From NCBI RefSeq assembly GCF_003144195.1, contig NW_020290021.1, forward strand, positions 124,001 to 188,000: a stretch of 64,000 nucleotides of DNA, written 5' to 3'. The DNA is from Ceraceosorus guamensis. Its lineage: Eukaryota; Basidiomycota; Exobasidiomycetes; Ceraceosorales; Ceraceosoraceae. The position numbers and the translations under genes are program-made. The notes beneath the pieces are model-generated. The model saw only the letters and a program-made list of their open reading frames with translations. It was not told the DNA's origin and did not search any database. Position 1 is the first letter of the stretch; each line of letters begins with the position of its first letter. Below are positions 23,226 through 36,058 of this stretch, piece after piece.

Positions 23226-25993
23226 GCTGATGGACTGTATGCTAGGTTCGGACAGGACGGGGAGCGTCGCCTATTTGCGAAGAACAGGGCGAAGTCTAGG
23301 ATGTTGAGATTCCACCTGCCAGGATGGCGATGTGTTTATGCAGCTCGCGCGACGTGTCGTGTAAGCTGATAGCGTGGTTGATACGCCGGAAGCTCCGATA
23401 GGACCGAACGAGCAAGCTGCTGGTCAGGTAGGCGTGTTAAAAAGGCGAGACAGTCTTCGTGGAGACGAAGCAAGAGATGATGCGACCAGGAAACGACGGC
23501 ACGCTGTTTCATACGAGTCGAGTAGGTGATGGAGGAAGAAGCAACAAATGTGAGGAGAAGAGTCGTGAATTTAGCAGGCATCAGCGTTTTGTGAGCAGGA
23601 GAGGTCGCGGCAAGCGCGCGCGGCTGCAGCACGACGACATCGGGCGCGGCGATCACGCCGATCGAGCGCCTCGCCCTCAGCCAGCCAGCCATGCATAGTC
23701 GTGAGTCTTCCTACGGGAGTCCCCCGAGACGCTTGCATTCACGTGACTCAAGACTCGGGCAGCCTTCCTCACTCGGTGACTCTTGACCCGCAAACTCAAG
23801 ACTGTTCACGATTGGAATTCAATGGTTGATCACACTAGGCGATTCAACCCCAAGGTCCACTCCCTACTCTCGACTCGAAATCCACTGTGTGACCGCCCCT
23901 GCCTTTCCCAGCTTTCAATCAAGACTGCGCGAACGGTTAGTAACGTGGTCACACCCCGTTTGATTTCAGAGCAGCACCCCGTTTCCTTGCACACCTTTCG
24001 TGGTCCTACACCAACCGCATTTCCTAGGCTCTTCGAAACGCTCAGTCAGGCGCACCAGAGTCTCTGGATGGCAAGGCACTTCGCTAGACCACACTTAGCA
24101 AGCAAGTAGAACGTGAATAAGGTGCGATGGACCCTTTTTCGCGCGCGGTCGGGGCGCCACGCGCGTGCGCGTACGGGCGGCAGCGTGGGTGAGACCCCCG
24201 CAGTGCTCTCGACCCTCGATCTACGGCGCGCAGGTTTCACAACAGCTATGCGGGGTCCGCTCCCCGTTTCATCAGGTGCAAAGTTCGAGCCTGCAAACGC
24301 TTGCTATAGATGTAGCCCGGCCAGACTCACACTGAGCTGCATGTATGCTGCTGTGGTACAGGACTATAGAAGCAGCGTCCTTCGCCCGAGCCAAGAACAA
24401 GATTAATAGTGTGAGTGATTGATGCTGCCAGGTTGGCCTACATAGCTCTATAGGAAACACAGCCTGCGGAAGGCCGCCGCGGTGTGTGAAACCAGAGTCA
24501 AGTCGTGAGTGCTGTCAATCAACTCCGGATTGCGCACGAGGTGAATGACGCATCGTGAAAGTCAATGCAGCAAGCAGTCTGAGTCTATTGTGGTCGCATC
24601 TCTCCATTTCTGCAGAGACTTTCCAGTGGCTGAAGCTGACCCTTCGCTGCGAATAATCGTGAATCGTGAATATGCAAACCCTCCGCGACACCTGCGGTAA
24701 AGCGGATCAGCTGCAGATGGTGTGTCTCTGCATCACAGCTAGGTGTGTGCTGTGCTGTACTGCACTGCTGCTCACTACTGCCGTACAGCTGCATGCGTGT
24801 CCCACTAGCTAGCTGGTCCGAAGGGCTGCTGCTAGCTGTGCTGCAGCATGGGCAAGGCAGCAATCGCGCATACAGTTTTGAGTCACGAGGACTGCACAAC
24901 TTACACCGTGTCGGGGCCGTGTGCGGCTGTTGTGTCCGCCTCACTTGCACTACTAGCCTCTCGATTCGCCTGCAGGTGCGGTGCGTGGAAGAGCAGCTCA
25001 GGTTGCCTCCGCCTTTTATTGAGCTACACACATGCAGACCACACAGCTGCCCAATGCGCGTGGGCATACAGAAGCGAGCGCAGGAGCACAGTCAGCCAGC
25101 GAACAGGAGCGCGCGTTCCTTCTCTCGCTCTCTCCTCCCCCGGCGCGGCGTTTGTACCTGTATGTCTGCTTGCCTGATGCACATCATTCGCAAGAACATC
25201 AGTCGCTCATCCGCACATGTGATGAACTGCAGAGCAACTCATCAGCCAACTGCGGCTAACGCTCGATTTTGGTTAGGAGAGCCACTTCATTCTGGTCAGG
25301 AGAGCCCCATCATCTTGCGGTGTGCTACCTACCACCTCACCAAAGGCCCATTACATCGTCCCTGATAGCCAGGCCGCTCCACACTGCGCCACACTGGTAG
25401 GAGGTCGTGCTGAGCTTCGAGTCTCTCTGTCGCCCACACCTACACCGCTACCTACCAAGGTCAGCGTGTTGCACTGACACGCGGCTCACCAGAGTGCTGG
25501 TTGTTGCTGCATGCCCCTTCGTCACCCTCTCAGCATCGGCCCGTCGCATTCTGCCGTTACGTCACGCCGCTATCAAATCGTCGGCCCCTCACTTCTCCAG
25601 CAATAGCGACAGCTGCGTCGCGCCGGCGCAGACCATCAAGCGTGCAGCTTAGCATCGCAGTGCGGCCACGGTGTCTAATTTTTCTCCGCCTGGATCTCAA
25701 GGCCGTGGCTAGAGGCGGACATCTTCGTCCAAGGTTGAGCGCGTACTGAGCGCGTCCGCTGTGTAAATCCATCGCGACTCTATCCAGCGTGCGCAGAGAA
25801 AGACCAACACGTGTCTTTACCTGACCACCCGCTACTTTGCGAGAGCATCAGTCTCAGCGCGCTCAACAGCTTTGATTGAAGAAGGATCGCACGAGTCAAA
25901 GACACACCGGCCTTGTTGCAAGACTGGGTCTGCATAGACGCATGAAGGTCGAGTCTGCAGCAAACCTCGGCGCAGCACACCGATAGGACTCAA
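23226..25993. promoter_or_regulatory. Large divergent intergenic region, no supported gene
   Basis: The 2.8 kb between the UPF0662 and DYRK start codons contains many dispersed words: GTCGTGAGTC (23699-23708), CACGTGACTCAAGACTC (23741-23757), TTCACGATTGG (about 23806) and AATCGTGAATCGTGAAT (24655-24671). A segment rich in GCTG/CAGC words lies at about 24730-24870. A 206-codon frame at 24745-25365 has Cys/His/Ser-rich random-looking content and no splice or homology support. The part near 25400-25993 is probably the long leader and promoter of the DYRK gene. No RNA gene was recognised. Confidence 0.5.
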
Positions 25994-28900
25994 ATGCCAA
26001 TCCACCGCAACAGCGTGACGACCTCGTCTCCTGCAAGCGCGGCTTCAAATCGTCGCAGGGTGGTGCACACGGCTGCAACAACACCGAGAAGAGGCAAGCC
26101 TGCTTCCCGATCTTCCATCGCTTCACCTCTATCAATCCAAGACGCTTCGGTTCTTCCTTCTCGCAGCAGTAGCAGCAGCGGCGGTGGTATATCCAGATCG
26201 GCCAGCTCTCGTCGACTATCGAACATAGGCAAGTCAAGCACCGGCTCATCAACATCCACTGATGACTTGAGAGATCGCGAAGTCGGCATTCCGAACTCGC
26301 AATCGAGCTCTCACGGCATGTCTTCCTATCACAGTGTTGCGCACGAGCAGTACGCCAGCAGCAATTCCCGCATTCCTTCGCCTTCAACAACCCGAGCTAG
26401 TACATCTGTTGTCAGATCTAGACCTTCGAACGAGTCGGCGCAGAGTCAGACAGGTCGTACTCCGCGTGGCGCTAATTCTGCGCTGCCGAGCAGGCATGAG
26501 CCTCCCCCTTCTCCCAGAAATGCCACAAGCGGCACTACAAACGCTTCCAGGTTGAAAGACACCTTGCTGGGGAGCAGAGGCAACAGCGACCGGTCTGTCA
26601 GCTACTCGGTAGGTGGTGCACCGAGTGTTGATGATGGAACCCTGTCTTCGAGCGCTCGAAGATCGGTCTCCTCATCGGTGGGCATCCCCTCCAGCGCATC
26701 GACTCGAGCAGGACACGGAGGGTTAGCTTCATCTACGATGGGTCCACCGGCTGCACGTCCCAGTAAAGGTGAGTATTTCCGCTGAGCTGATCACCGTGCG
26801 CTCCACATCGGTGTCAGGTCCGTCATTCTCGCGGCTCGTCTCTCGTTGCTGAATATCACGCCCCATGCACCCCTTTAAAGTCACGGCTTCAGCCTCTGGT
26901 GGCGGCGCTCTATCGCCTAGCGGCTTTAGGTCGCGCGGCGATGCGAATGGCACAGCATCCACGACCTCTCGCAAACCGAATTTGCACCTGAACTTCAACG
27001 AATCTCCTCAACCTTCATCGCGCTTTTCCATCTTTTCTTCTGTCGAGGGAACCCCTGACGGATCGAAAGCCTTGAACCTCTCAGATCGCAAGGGCAGCAT
27101 CAGTGGAGCAAGCACTGGTGGACCGCGTCTGACATCGAGCAGCAGTCCAGCCTCATCTGGCCCTCCCAGCACTGTTGGCACGCCTGCTTTAGAGCTCGCT
27201 CAGAATCAGACCATGTCAGGACTCGGCATTGGGCTGCCCTCGGCACGAATAAGCAGGTCTGGTGCGGGACCTGCAGCTGCCAGTGCACGCCCACAGCAAA
27301 CCCCACAGCGAGGCAAAGCAGGAAGTGGTCCGCTTTCCCCTTCGCTACCTTCAGCGAGCTCGACAAGGTCGATTAGCTATGACAGGGCTGGCCAGGTCGG
27401 CATTGGAGAATTGGCTACTCCGCGATGGAACGTGGGAAGCTCCTCGGCCCAGTGGGCGAGCAAGCCTCGACGGGTAGACGAGAGTATCTCTTCACCTGCA
27501 GCCGATCGCCAATTGCGATCCGGCCAGGCCTCAATCGTTGGGAGCGGCGCCTCGACTGACTCCTTCGCTCGCCAACAGTCTGGCACATCGACATCGAACA
27601 AAAGCGGTGCGGCAGGAGGTCGCGCTGCCCCAACCCCCGCCACAGCAATCTCCGGCTCCAAGACGGAGCGAACCGCACGCGAAGCCGAGGCAAGCCGTCA
27701 CTCTCGCGCCATCTCGTATTCGGCGTCAAATCCGGTCAAGCGCGAGAAGCATTTGCTGCGCGTCTCTCCAGATCCAACTGAGAGTGGCGAGAGCATGCTC
27801 AAAGCCAGTCCATCAATGCCATTGTACGTGCCTCCGCTGGGAGGACAGACATCGCTGGCGACGCTGGCCCGGGGATATCCACCCGGTGAAGACGGCAGTG
27901 GAGCAGGTTTGGATGCGGAGGATGCCGGGGAGAGCCCAACCTTTTCGATCAACGCGCTGTCGGAGTCAGAGTCGGATGCGATGCACGGCGACGACACCAA
28001 CGACTTTCTCCTTTCGCCGCGCAACTTTATGCAGGATGCTCGGCCTTCACCAAGGATTGGAGATCTGGTGTGGTCAGAGGATGAAAACGGGCCTTTCGGT
28101 TGGGGTGGGGCCGGGGATGACAATAGCCGCAGTCCTGGCCGTGTCATGTCCTTGGCGCCCGGTGTGCGTCGCGGTACTGCACTCGAGCGACATCTGGCTC
28201 AGCTGGATGATGAGTCTGTCAATGGCAGCTTCGACCTCAACGCTGCCATTGCTGATCTGCTGAAGGAGGACGAGGAGAGGCGAAAGCGCCGTAGCGGTGC
28301 AGCAGGGGATGTCGCCGCAGGCACAGACACCAGTCCCTCGACGTCCAGGCCAACTTCGATGGAGGCTTCAGCGACTGTGCCATCGAAGCGGACCTCTCAG
28401 ACCTCTACTGCACGCTCAACAGTCTCTAGACAGACGCCCGATGGTGCGACAAAGAGTAGCCGCAGGTCTTCCACACGAGCTGTCTCTTCTCGGCCTTCTA
28501 CAGCAACCTCTGCACAGCCTTCTAGTGGTGCAGCAAGCATCACGTCCCGAGATACCCGCCGAACAAGGGGCCCATTATCGCCGCCTCACAGCGGAGGCTC
28601 GTCAAGACAACCGACTACGAGTTCAGGCAACGGCGGTGAACGTACGCGTCCTAGCGTTCCATCGGGCACCATCGGCAGCAGCGGCAATGCGAGCCACGCA
28701 ACGGCCGCGATGAAGCGTGCTTCTTCGGCTAGCATCGGACATTCCCTGCTGCGGGGGTCGATGCCGTTGGGCGCTGCTGAGGAGTTTGAACTTTCGTTCG
28801 ACAGTGGACAAGGAGAAGATTCTGCGGCCGAAGCTCTGCGCAAGCTGGACGGGTTAGGCGGAGGCGGCACGCCAAGATCGAGTAGAGATGCATCGAGGCA

Positions 28901-31900
28901 CCGGGACGCTTCTCGCAGCCCTCGCACCAGTAAGCAGTATTCGCGACCTGGCAGTGCAGGCCGCAGGACGCCTGGCGGAGCCGCAAGTCGCCCAGCATCG
29001 CCCAGCCGCACGGCAACCGGAACACTGACACCTCGCAACGATCGTCAAAGGGAAGAGTCGAGATCTTCCAACACTGCTCGCACATCGCGCAACCTTGCTG
29101 CCAAATCTCGCTCCGGAGAAGAGCGGGCTTCGCCGAGCGCTGCCAGTGTTGAGAGTCCCAGATCGGCCGTCTTTCCTAGTCCCCGGACGCGCCGAGCGCA
29201 GTTGCCCCCGCTGCCAAATGTTGACACGACGCTGGAGAATCGTCGCACTTCCCAGACTTCTGTCGCCTCTCGCGACACAAAGTACTCTGCGTCGGATCGG
29301 AAGCGTATGAGCGACGCTTCGGTGCACAGCGACCTTCAGCAGCAGTCTCAAGGCGGAGGCGCACGGCAGCAGCCGAGACAGACAGGGCAGGGCGCTGGCA
29401 ATGCCCTTCATCGCGGTGCGGCTGATGAAGAGGATCGCTCGCGTAATGGCGTTTTGGTCCCGCCTGTCCCTCCTCTTCCGAAGGGCTGGGAGTCTCGGTC
29501 GCGCGCGGGCAGCACGGGCACAGGCGATGGTCCTCCGGTGTCCGGCTCCGCCCTCGTCAGCCAGGCGCTTGGTGCTCATGCGCCTTATACGTCAAGCGCC
29601 GAGGCGGCATCGCCTGTTCGGAGCCCGAAAGAGAAGGGTCCCTCGCGCAAGTGGAGTTTCTCGAACTTGGCAGGTTCCTTCTCTCGCAGCCCATCTGTGC
29701 TCAAGAAGAGTGCCGAGTCGCAAGCGCAAGCGTCGCCGATTGTCTCGCGTCGACCAAGTGTGACCGCCAATACCTTTGTCTCGACGGATGCCGAGTCAGA
29801 AAAGGCGCCTCGCCCTAGCTTTGCAGACTCGCAAAAGACTCCCAACTCTCCTGCGGTGCAGTCGATCACCTCGGAACGAAGCGGCAAGAGTTCCTCAAAC
29901 GACGATGCAGTCGCTCGCCTGCGCGACGGCAAGACGTCTATGCGCTCGAACAAAGCAGCAGCACGAAAGGCTGGGGAAGGAGCTGGATCTGAATCGTCCC
30001 TTGTGGAGAAGCGTACGGGATCTGATCTCCAACTCGACTCGAGCACACGAGAATCTCGCGATGAGAAGCGCAGCGGAGACTCTCATGCCCCTTCAGCCAA
30101 TTCTGGTCGCATGAGCCGCACGCGCTCCATCCTTGGCCTGGGAAGTCTGCTCCGGGGCAAGAGCTCGCGGCAGAGCATTGTGCAGACCAATGGTACAACG
30201 GATGGGAAGCATGGCCCCATCAGCGTGGATAATTCGTTCGAGTCCTCGCAAGCTGCGGACGCTTCGCCTCGCACCTCCAAGTTCCGTCCGTCGAACATCA
30301 TGGGAAGTGCTCGCAAACGTGGCATGGTAAGTACAGGCTCTGCAGTGCAAAATACCTTCCAGGTACTGAACGTTCATTTCCCCTGGGCGCCTCAGACGTT
30401 GCCGTCATCGGCAGACCCTCCAGCTGTCGAGGCAGCCACTCTTCCGCCCATGCAAGTCGCCCCTCTTCAGTCTCCCGTCTCTTCGACTGCCTCACCCCGC
30501 AAAGCATCCGTCAGTGGCCGCAGTCACGACGCGCTCATGTCTCCTCGGCGTGCTCTGGCCAATTCCAATTCCGCTGGTGACTTGAGCGCATCAGCAGCTC
30601 GTCAGCGCGATCGCGCCGCGGCGGCTGGTAAAGGCGCCACACTTGGGGCTCATGATCCTGCAGCCGGCGCTGGATCCCGAGATTCTCAGCTCTCGCCTTC
30701 AAGGCCCCTCGCAAGCCGCATCCCTCGTGCGCTTGCTTCTCTCAAGTCTACGCCTTCCCGAAGTCAGCTCGGAACTGGGCCCCTCGGATCGAGCACATCT
30801 TCCCAACTCAACAGGCGCGTCAGCACGAGCGGCGCTGCAGGGCTACCCAAGAGCGTCACCACATCCTCGTTGGCCTCAAGTATGGGCATTGGCTCTGAAG
30901 AAGATGCGATTTCTATCATCTCGGCGTCCGATGTTGGAGATGCAACTGCTACGAGGAGAAAGTCAATGTCTGGTGCGAAGAGCTCGGAGACGTATGGTGC
31001 TGCGGGCGGCAATGCCGCAGCTGGAGCCTCTTCGACGAGCTTGGTCTCAATCTTGAATTCGTACGCAGCTGCCAAAACACCTGCCGAATTGGAAGTCGTC
31101 ATGCGTAGAGCACGCGTAGCCTCGTACTCCAGTGCGCTATCTGCCAGCGAACGCGAAGTTCTCAATTCGCTTGTTTCCAGACAAGAACAACGTAAGGCTG
31201 CTGGAAATTCTTCCTCTTACGACGGATCGACGCCGAGTGTTGCGACGCCGCGGGGATCCTTGAAGCCCGGTGAAGCTCACTCCACTCGCCGAGCTGTGAC
31301 TCAATCGACCTCATCCACCGTCCTGCCGTCTGCTGCCGTCAGTGCTAACAGCGCTCAAAACAACACCGCCCCTCGCAAAGTACGCGCTTCTCTCACTGCC
31401 GCCTCCACAAGTGCACGCCAAGCGCGCGACAGTGCTTTGGCCCCGCGCAGTGTGCCTCGACAGTCTGCAGTTGCTACAAGCGCCTCGGCTCCTCGAGCAA
31501 GCCCTGCCTACTCGGACCGGACGAGCCGCACTGCCAGTGTCAGCCCGCGTGTCGACGAGGAAGAATTGCAGGGCGATGCCGAGATGGAAGCTTACATCAA
31601 ACGACAGCACGCAAAGAAGATCGCAGATGGGAGTAGTCTGGAGGAATTGGAGAAGATGCTCAGATTTCCCGATCCGGTGCCACCGAGCCGAGCTTATTCT
31701 CCAAGGCGTGAGTTGATATTCTGCAGATGGCTGGTCGCACCACTCAACCGTACTGATATTCTAAATACGTGCCATTCGCGCGCTGCACAGAGGCGGAAGC
31801 GGTGTGGGGCGACAAGCTGTCTGCTTACGAGATGCAGGAGATGTACGACTACAAAGAGATTTACTTTGTGGGCTCAAATCCGGCCAAGAAGCCTGCCGTG

Positions 31901-33228
31901 CCCAGCAAGTCGGATTGCAATTATGGATACGATGACGAGCGCGGCGACTATCTGGTCGTCAACCGTGACCACCTGGCTTACCGCTACGAGATCATGGACC
32001 TGCTCGGTCGAGGCTCGTTTGGCCAGGTACTGCAGTGCAAGGATCACAAGACCGGCAAGTTTGTCGCCATCAAGTTGATTCGAAATAAGAAGCGATTCCA
32101 CCACCAGGCCTTGGTTGAGGTGAAGATCCTCAAAAATCTCACCGAATGGGTGAGTGAATCATGCCGGTCGATGCGCTGCGTTACACGCTGGCTCGCTGAC
32201 ACGCCAACGCTGATGTCGGTTTACTTTAGGACCCCGATGAGCAATACAACGTCATCAAGATGACAGAATCGTTCTACTTCCGCAACCACCTTTGCATTGC
32301 CATGGAGCTCTTGAGCATCAACTTGTACGAATTGATCAAGGCAAACAGTTTTGCTGGCTTCAGCACACGGTTGATCAGGCGTTTCACCAGTCAAGTGCTT
32401 GCGTCGCTCAGTCTTATGCGGCACCACAGAGTTGTGCACTGCGACTTGAAGCCAGAGAATATTCTGCTGAGGCATCCTCGCAAGAGCGGCATCAAGGTGA
32501 TCGACTTCGGTAGCAGCTGCTTCGAACAAGAAAAGGTGTACACGTACATCCAAAGTCGCTTCTACCGCTCTCCGGAAGTCATCCTCGGGATGAACTACAA
32601 CACGGCCATCGACATTTGGAGCTTGGGTTGTATCATTGCAGAGTTGTACACCGGCTACCCCCTTTTCCCTGGGGAGAACGAACAGGAACAGCTCGCTTGC
32701 ATCATGGAGATTCTTGGTGTGCCTGACAAGTACTTGATCGAGCGCAGCTCTCGCAAAAAGCTCTTCTTCGATTCTACCGGCGCGCCCCGACCAGTCGTCA
32801 ACAGCAAAGGCAAACGAAGACGCCCAGGAACCAAGACGCTTGCACAAGTGCTCCGAACGAACGACGATTCTTTCGTCGACTTTTTGGCGAAATGCTTGCA
32901 TTGGGACCCAGAGCGCCGACTCAAACCGGATCCCGCGATGAGACACCCTTTCCTTAGGCCCTTCACTAATGCTCCAGCTATTGGACCGATACCCCAGCAC
33001 GGCCGCCAAGCTTCATTGTCCAATGGAGGGGCGCGAAGGTCCGTCGGCAACGCAACCACCAGTGGGCCTGGCACGACCCGCACGACCAAGCTTTCGATGA
33101 CCAGCAGCGCATCTACCACAGCTGCTCGCGGCGCGACGCTGACTGCGAGCAACAGCAAGCGTACTTCTGCAGGGGGTGACATGACCACGAGCCCAATGTA
33201 CCGGTCTCAGCAACAGACCGTCTCGTAG
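25994..33228 (+). CDS. Giant class II DYRK protein kinase (Pom1-like)
   Basis: Dual-specificity Tyr-regulated kinase of about 2300 residues. Exon 1 (25994-26768) and exon 2 (to about 31711) form a Ser/Arg/Pro-rich disordered region of roughly 1860 residues with many SPR and TPR-type phosphosites. Exon 3 begins QAEAVWGDKLSAYEMQEM and EIYFVGSNPAKK, the NAPA-like block of class II DYRKs, then the DH box (NYGYDDERGDYLVVNRDHLA). The kinase has GRGSFGQV, the ATP-binding Lys in FVAIKLI, HCDLKPEN, DFGSSC and the activation-loop Tyr in YTYIQSRFYRSPEV. Introns: GTGAGT at 26769, 31712 and 32151, the last joining NLTEW to DPDEQYN. The C-terminus is a Ser/Thr-rich tail (stop 33228). Fission yeast Pom1, a polarity and size-control kinase, is about 1090 residues, so this copy is roughly twice as long. 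Cell-tip polarity role is inferred from family. Confidence 0.93.
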
Positions 33229-34123
33229 TGATGTCGCGCTCCAAACTTCTACAACTTATGCCTCATCAATCGCAATCACGACCACCTTGATGACCTTCGC
33301 AATAGCGAGCTTCAAAGACGCAACTCAACTCCACCTTCCACGTGTGCATCGGGACTACGAATGTCACGCTTCTTCAAGCTATTCCTTTGCTTCTCTGCAC
33401 TAACAATTCTCTATCCGTCCTCGCGATGATCAATTTGGAGCTCGGCGGTTCATACATATCACCATGGTCGCCGGCAGTGAAACGTTTTCGTGTTCCTCTT
33501 TACAATGGGTGGCCCTTCGCGCATAAATATATACCTTTCCGATCCCATCGTTTGACTGTCAGTGCGAGACGACAGATGGCCTGGTGGCCCTCTCCCTTAG
33601 ACTCCCCTGGCGGCGGATCGCCACAGGCTGGTTGACGACGTACCAATCAAAATGTGGAGTCTTGAGTGTGAGCTCAATCACAATCTCGGATTCGTCAATG
33701 TGATGTAAGGCCCAAGAGCCCTTTCTCCTGAAGTATATAGCAGGGCGAATCTGAGCAGCTGGGCAAGGCCACGCAAGGTTGCATGCGTGATGCAGGTCAC
33801 GTGATTCAATCTCTGTGGCGTCGCAATCTTGAATCACGACTCTTGACTCCTGGCTGAAGTTCATTCTGATTCGTGATTCTCCGCTGTTGCGCAATCAGAG
33901 TGCGATAGTCAAGAACTCAGCATTCAGGAGCACAGGCGTGACTCCCATCTCTAATCAAGATCATTCGTGCCGTGATCCGGATACTCTTGTCACACCACCC
34001 GCTGATAAGCGCTGCCTGTTTTCTACATACGACCAAAGCGCTGCAATCACAAGTCCGGCACCAACTCCACGCTAGGAGGACGACAGAGCGTTACCTCGTA
34101 CTCACGAGAAGCTCGGTGGCGCG
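33229..34123. other. Intergenic region between DYRK and Serinc genes
   Basis: About 900 bases between a 3' end and the next tandem start. It has a CACGTG at 33798-33803 and a dense set of GAATCACGACTCTTGACTCC-type words (33831-33895). The second half should hold the Serinc promoter. No gene supported. Confidence 0.5.
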
Positions 34124-36058
34124 ATGGGTGCACTGCTGTCGATACCCCTCGTGGGCGTCGGTGGTTCTCTTCTAACTTCAGCAATCACCGGTCTAACCTT
34201 TTGCTGCGCTTCGACAGCAGCTTCGTCCCTGTTCAAATCATGCAACTGCCAATCGAGCATCGCGACCAGGATCGCGTTCGCCCTCATCTTCACTTTGGAT
34301 GCTGTTTTGGCTTGGATCAGTCTGAACGGCTTTATCGTCAAGAAGATCGAGGATTGGAGTGGAGGTTATTTGCGCATGGATTGCTCGGCTGATAGGGATA
34401 GATGCTACGGCGTATTGGCTGTGAGTGCTTCTCGGGGGGTCCTGCAGCGCTGAACGTTCACGACGGGTTTTGCGGGGTCCTGCAATAGCTTTGGTATACT
34501 TGTTATCAGTCGTCATGGCAGTGATCGTGCGCTGACCTTTGAAGTACCTGATTGTACAACGCCTTATCTGCGCTCAGGTGCACCGCATCACTTTTGCCCT
34601 CTCGCTCTTTCACTGCATCCTCGGCTTGCTACTGATCGGCGTCAACGACACGCGCAACAAGAGAGCCGCCATCCAGAACGGGTCAGTGCAGATAAAGACG
34701 TCTGCTGTATTCCCTTGACTAGCCACTGATCACGCTGCTCTGGTCCTCTGCTTCGACACCTCAGCTGGTGGGGTCCAAAGGTGCTGCTTTGGCTCTCCTT
34801 GATTGGTCTCACCTTCCTCATTCCCAACGGCTTCTTCATCATCTGGGCCAACTACTTTGCCCTCATTCTCTCCTTCGTCTTCATCCTGCTCGGACTTGTG
34901 CTGCTCATTGACTTTGCCCACACCTGGTCAGAGACATGTCTGGACAAGTGGGAGACAACGCAGGCTCCATTCTGGAAGTACACCTTGATTGGCAGCACGC
35001 TGGGCATGTACGTCGCAGTGCTGGTCATGACGGGCATCCTGTACGGCTACTTTACTGGTAACGGATGTGGGCTCAACATCACCTTCATCACCCTCAACCT
35101 CTTCGGTATCATTGTGCTCACGGCACTCTGCGTTTCGCCGGCAGTTCAAGAAGCCAATCCAAGGTCTGGCTTGGCACAAAGCAGTATAGTGGCGGCATAC
35201 ACCACCTACCTGGTTTCCTCCGCAGTCATGAACCACGACGATGCACACTGCAACCCCATCACCAGAGGCCGCTCGATTGGCCCTGCCAAGCCGATGACGG
35301 TCGCGCTGGGAGCGCTCTTCACCTTCCTGGCTATAGCTTACAGCACCTCTCGCGCAGCCACCCAGTCCAAGGCGCTCGTTGGCGCACGCAAAGCCAAGGC
35401 GAACCGCAACGCCCCTCCGAGCGGATACGGTCCTTTGGCAACGACCGACCCAGAAGCTGCGAGCAGTGGCACAGACGCCATTACTTCGCAGCCCGCTCGC
35501 AAAGACGACTTGAAGATTCAAGCACTTCGCGCTGCTGTCGAGGCTGGAAGCTTGCCCGCTAGCGCTCTGGAGGATAGCGATGACGAGGATGATGACGACT
35601 ATGGAGATGGAGGCTTATCCAGCGGAGACAATGACGACGAGAAGAATGGAACGCGGTACTCATACGCCTTCTTCCACTTCATTTTTGCTATCGCTGCATG
35701 CTATGTGGCCATGCTGCTGACTGATTGGTGAGCACTCAGGTCGCTGGAGTGCGCTTGCAAGGCGCGCCGCTTACGTCGTGACTTCATTTGGTACCCCAGG
35801 CGCATCGTCAAGGTTGGAGGACCCTCAGCTGATCCCTCTGAAGACGGAGCCCCCGTGGTGTGGATTGGCCGATCACCCACAGCCATGTGGATGCGAGTCG
35901 TCAGCTCTTGGCTATGCTCCGTGCTTTACGCCTGGAGCCTCATTGCGCCAGTCCTGAGTGAGTAGGGGCGCAACGTCCAGAGCTTTGCATACATACATGC
36001 TAACAAGCGTCCCTGCTTCTGCATGTATCCAGTGCCTGAGCGCTTCGGCTCCGACTAA
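34124..36058 (+). CDS. TMS1: Serine incorporator (Serinc/TDE1/TMS1) membrane protein
   Basis: Multi-pass membrane protein of about 520 residues. Exon 1 (start 34124) has MGALLSIPLVGVGGSLLTS and the Cys-rich TFCCASTAASSLFKSCNCQS typical of the family N-terminus. Exon 2 reads HRITFALSLFHCILGLLLIG, exon 3 WWGPKVLLWLSLIGLTFLIP, and many further hydrophobic segments follow, including LILSFVFILLGLVLLIDFAH and FWKYTLIGSTLGMYVAVLVM. The loop before the last membrane segments is acidic (DSDDEDDDDYGDGG) and then YSYAFFHFIFAIAACYVAML. After two short introns the C-terminus is SPTAMWMRVVSSWLCSVLYA and ERFGSD, stop at 36058. Around ten membrane helices are expected. The family was named for serine incorporation into lipids; yeast Tms1 sits in vacuolar or Golgi membranes and its exact activity is debated. 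Introns at about 34422, 34682, 35729 and 35960. Confidence 0.93.

Noticed and set aside
24110-24330. Possible tRNA near GTTCGAGCC at about 24283
   Set aside because: A B-box-like word is present, but no matching A-box, cloverleaf pairing or anticodon arm could be built around it.
24745-25365. 206-codon plus-strand frame in the large gap
   Set aside because: Cys/Ser/Arg-rich random-looking translation, overlapped by other long frames, no domain and no splice context.
28854-29579. Long minus-strand frame of 241 codons inside the DYRK gene
   Set aside because: A shadow frame of GC-rich, codon-biased coding DNA on the opposite strand; the plus-strand frame is far longer and carries a recognised kinase downstream.
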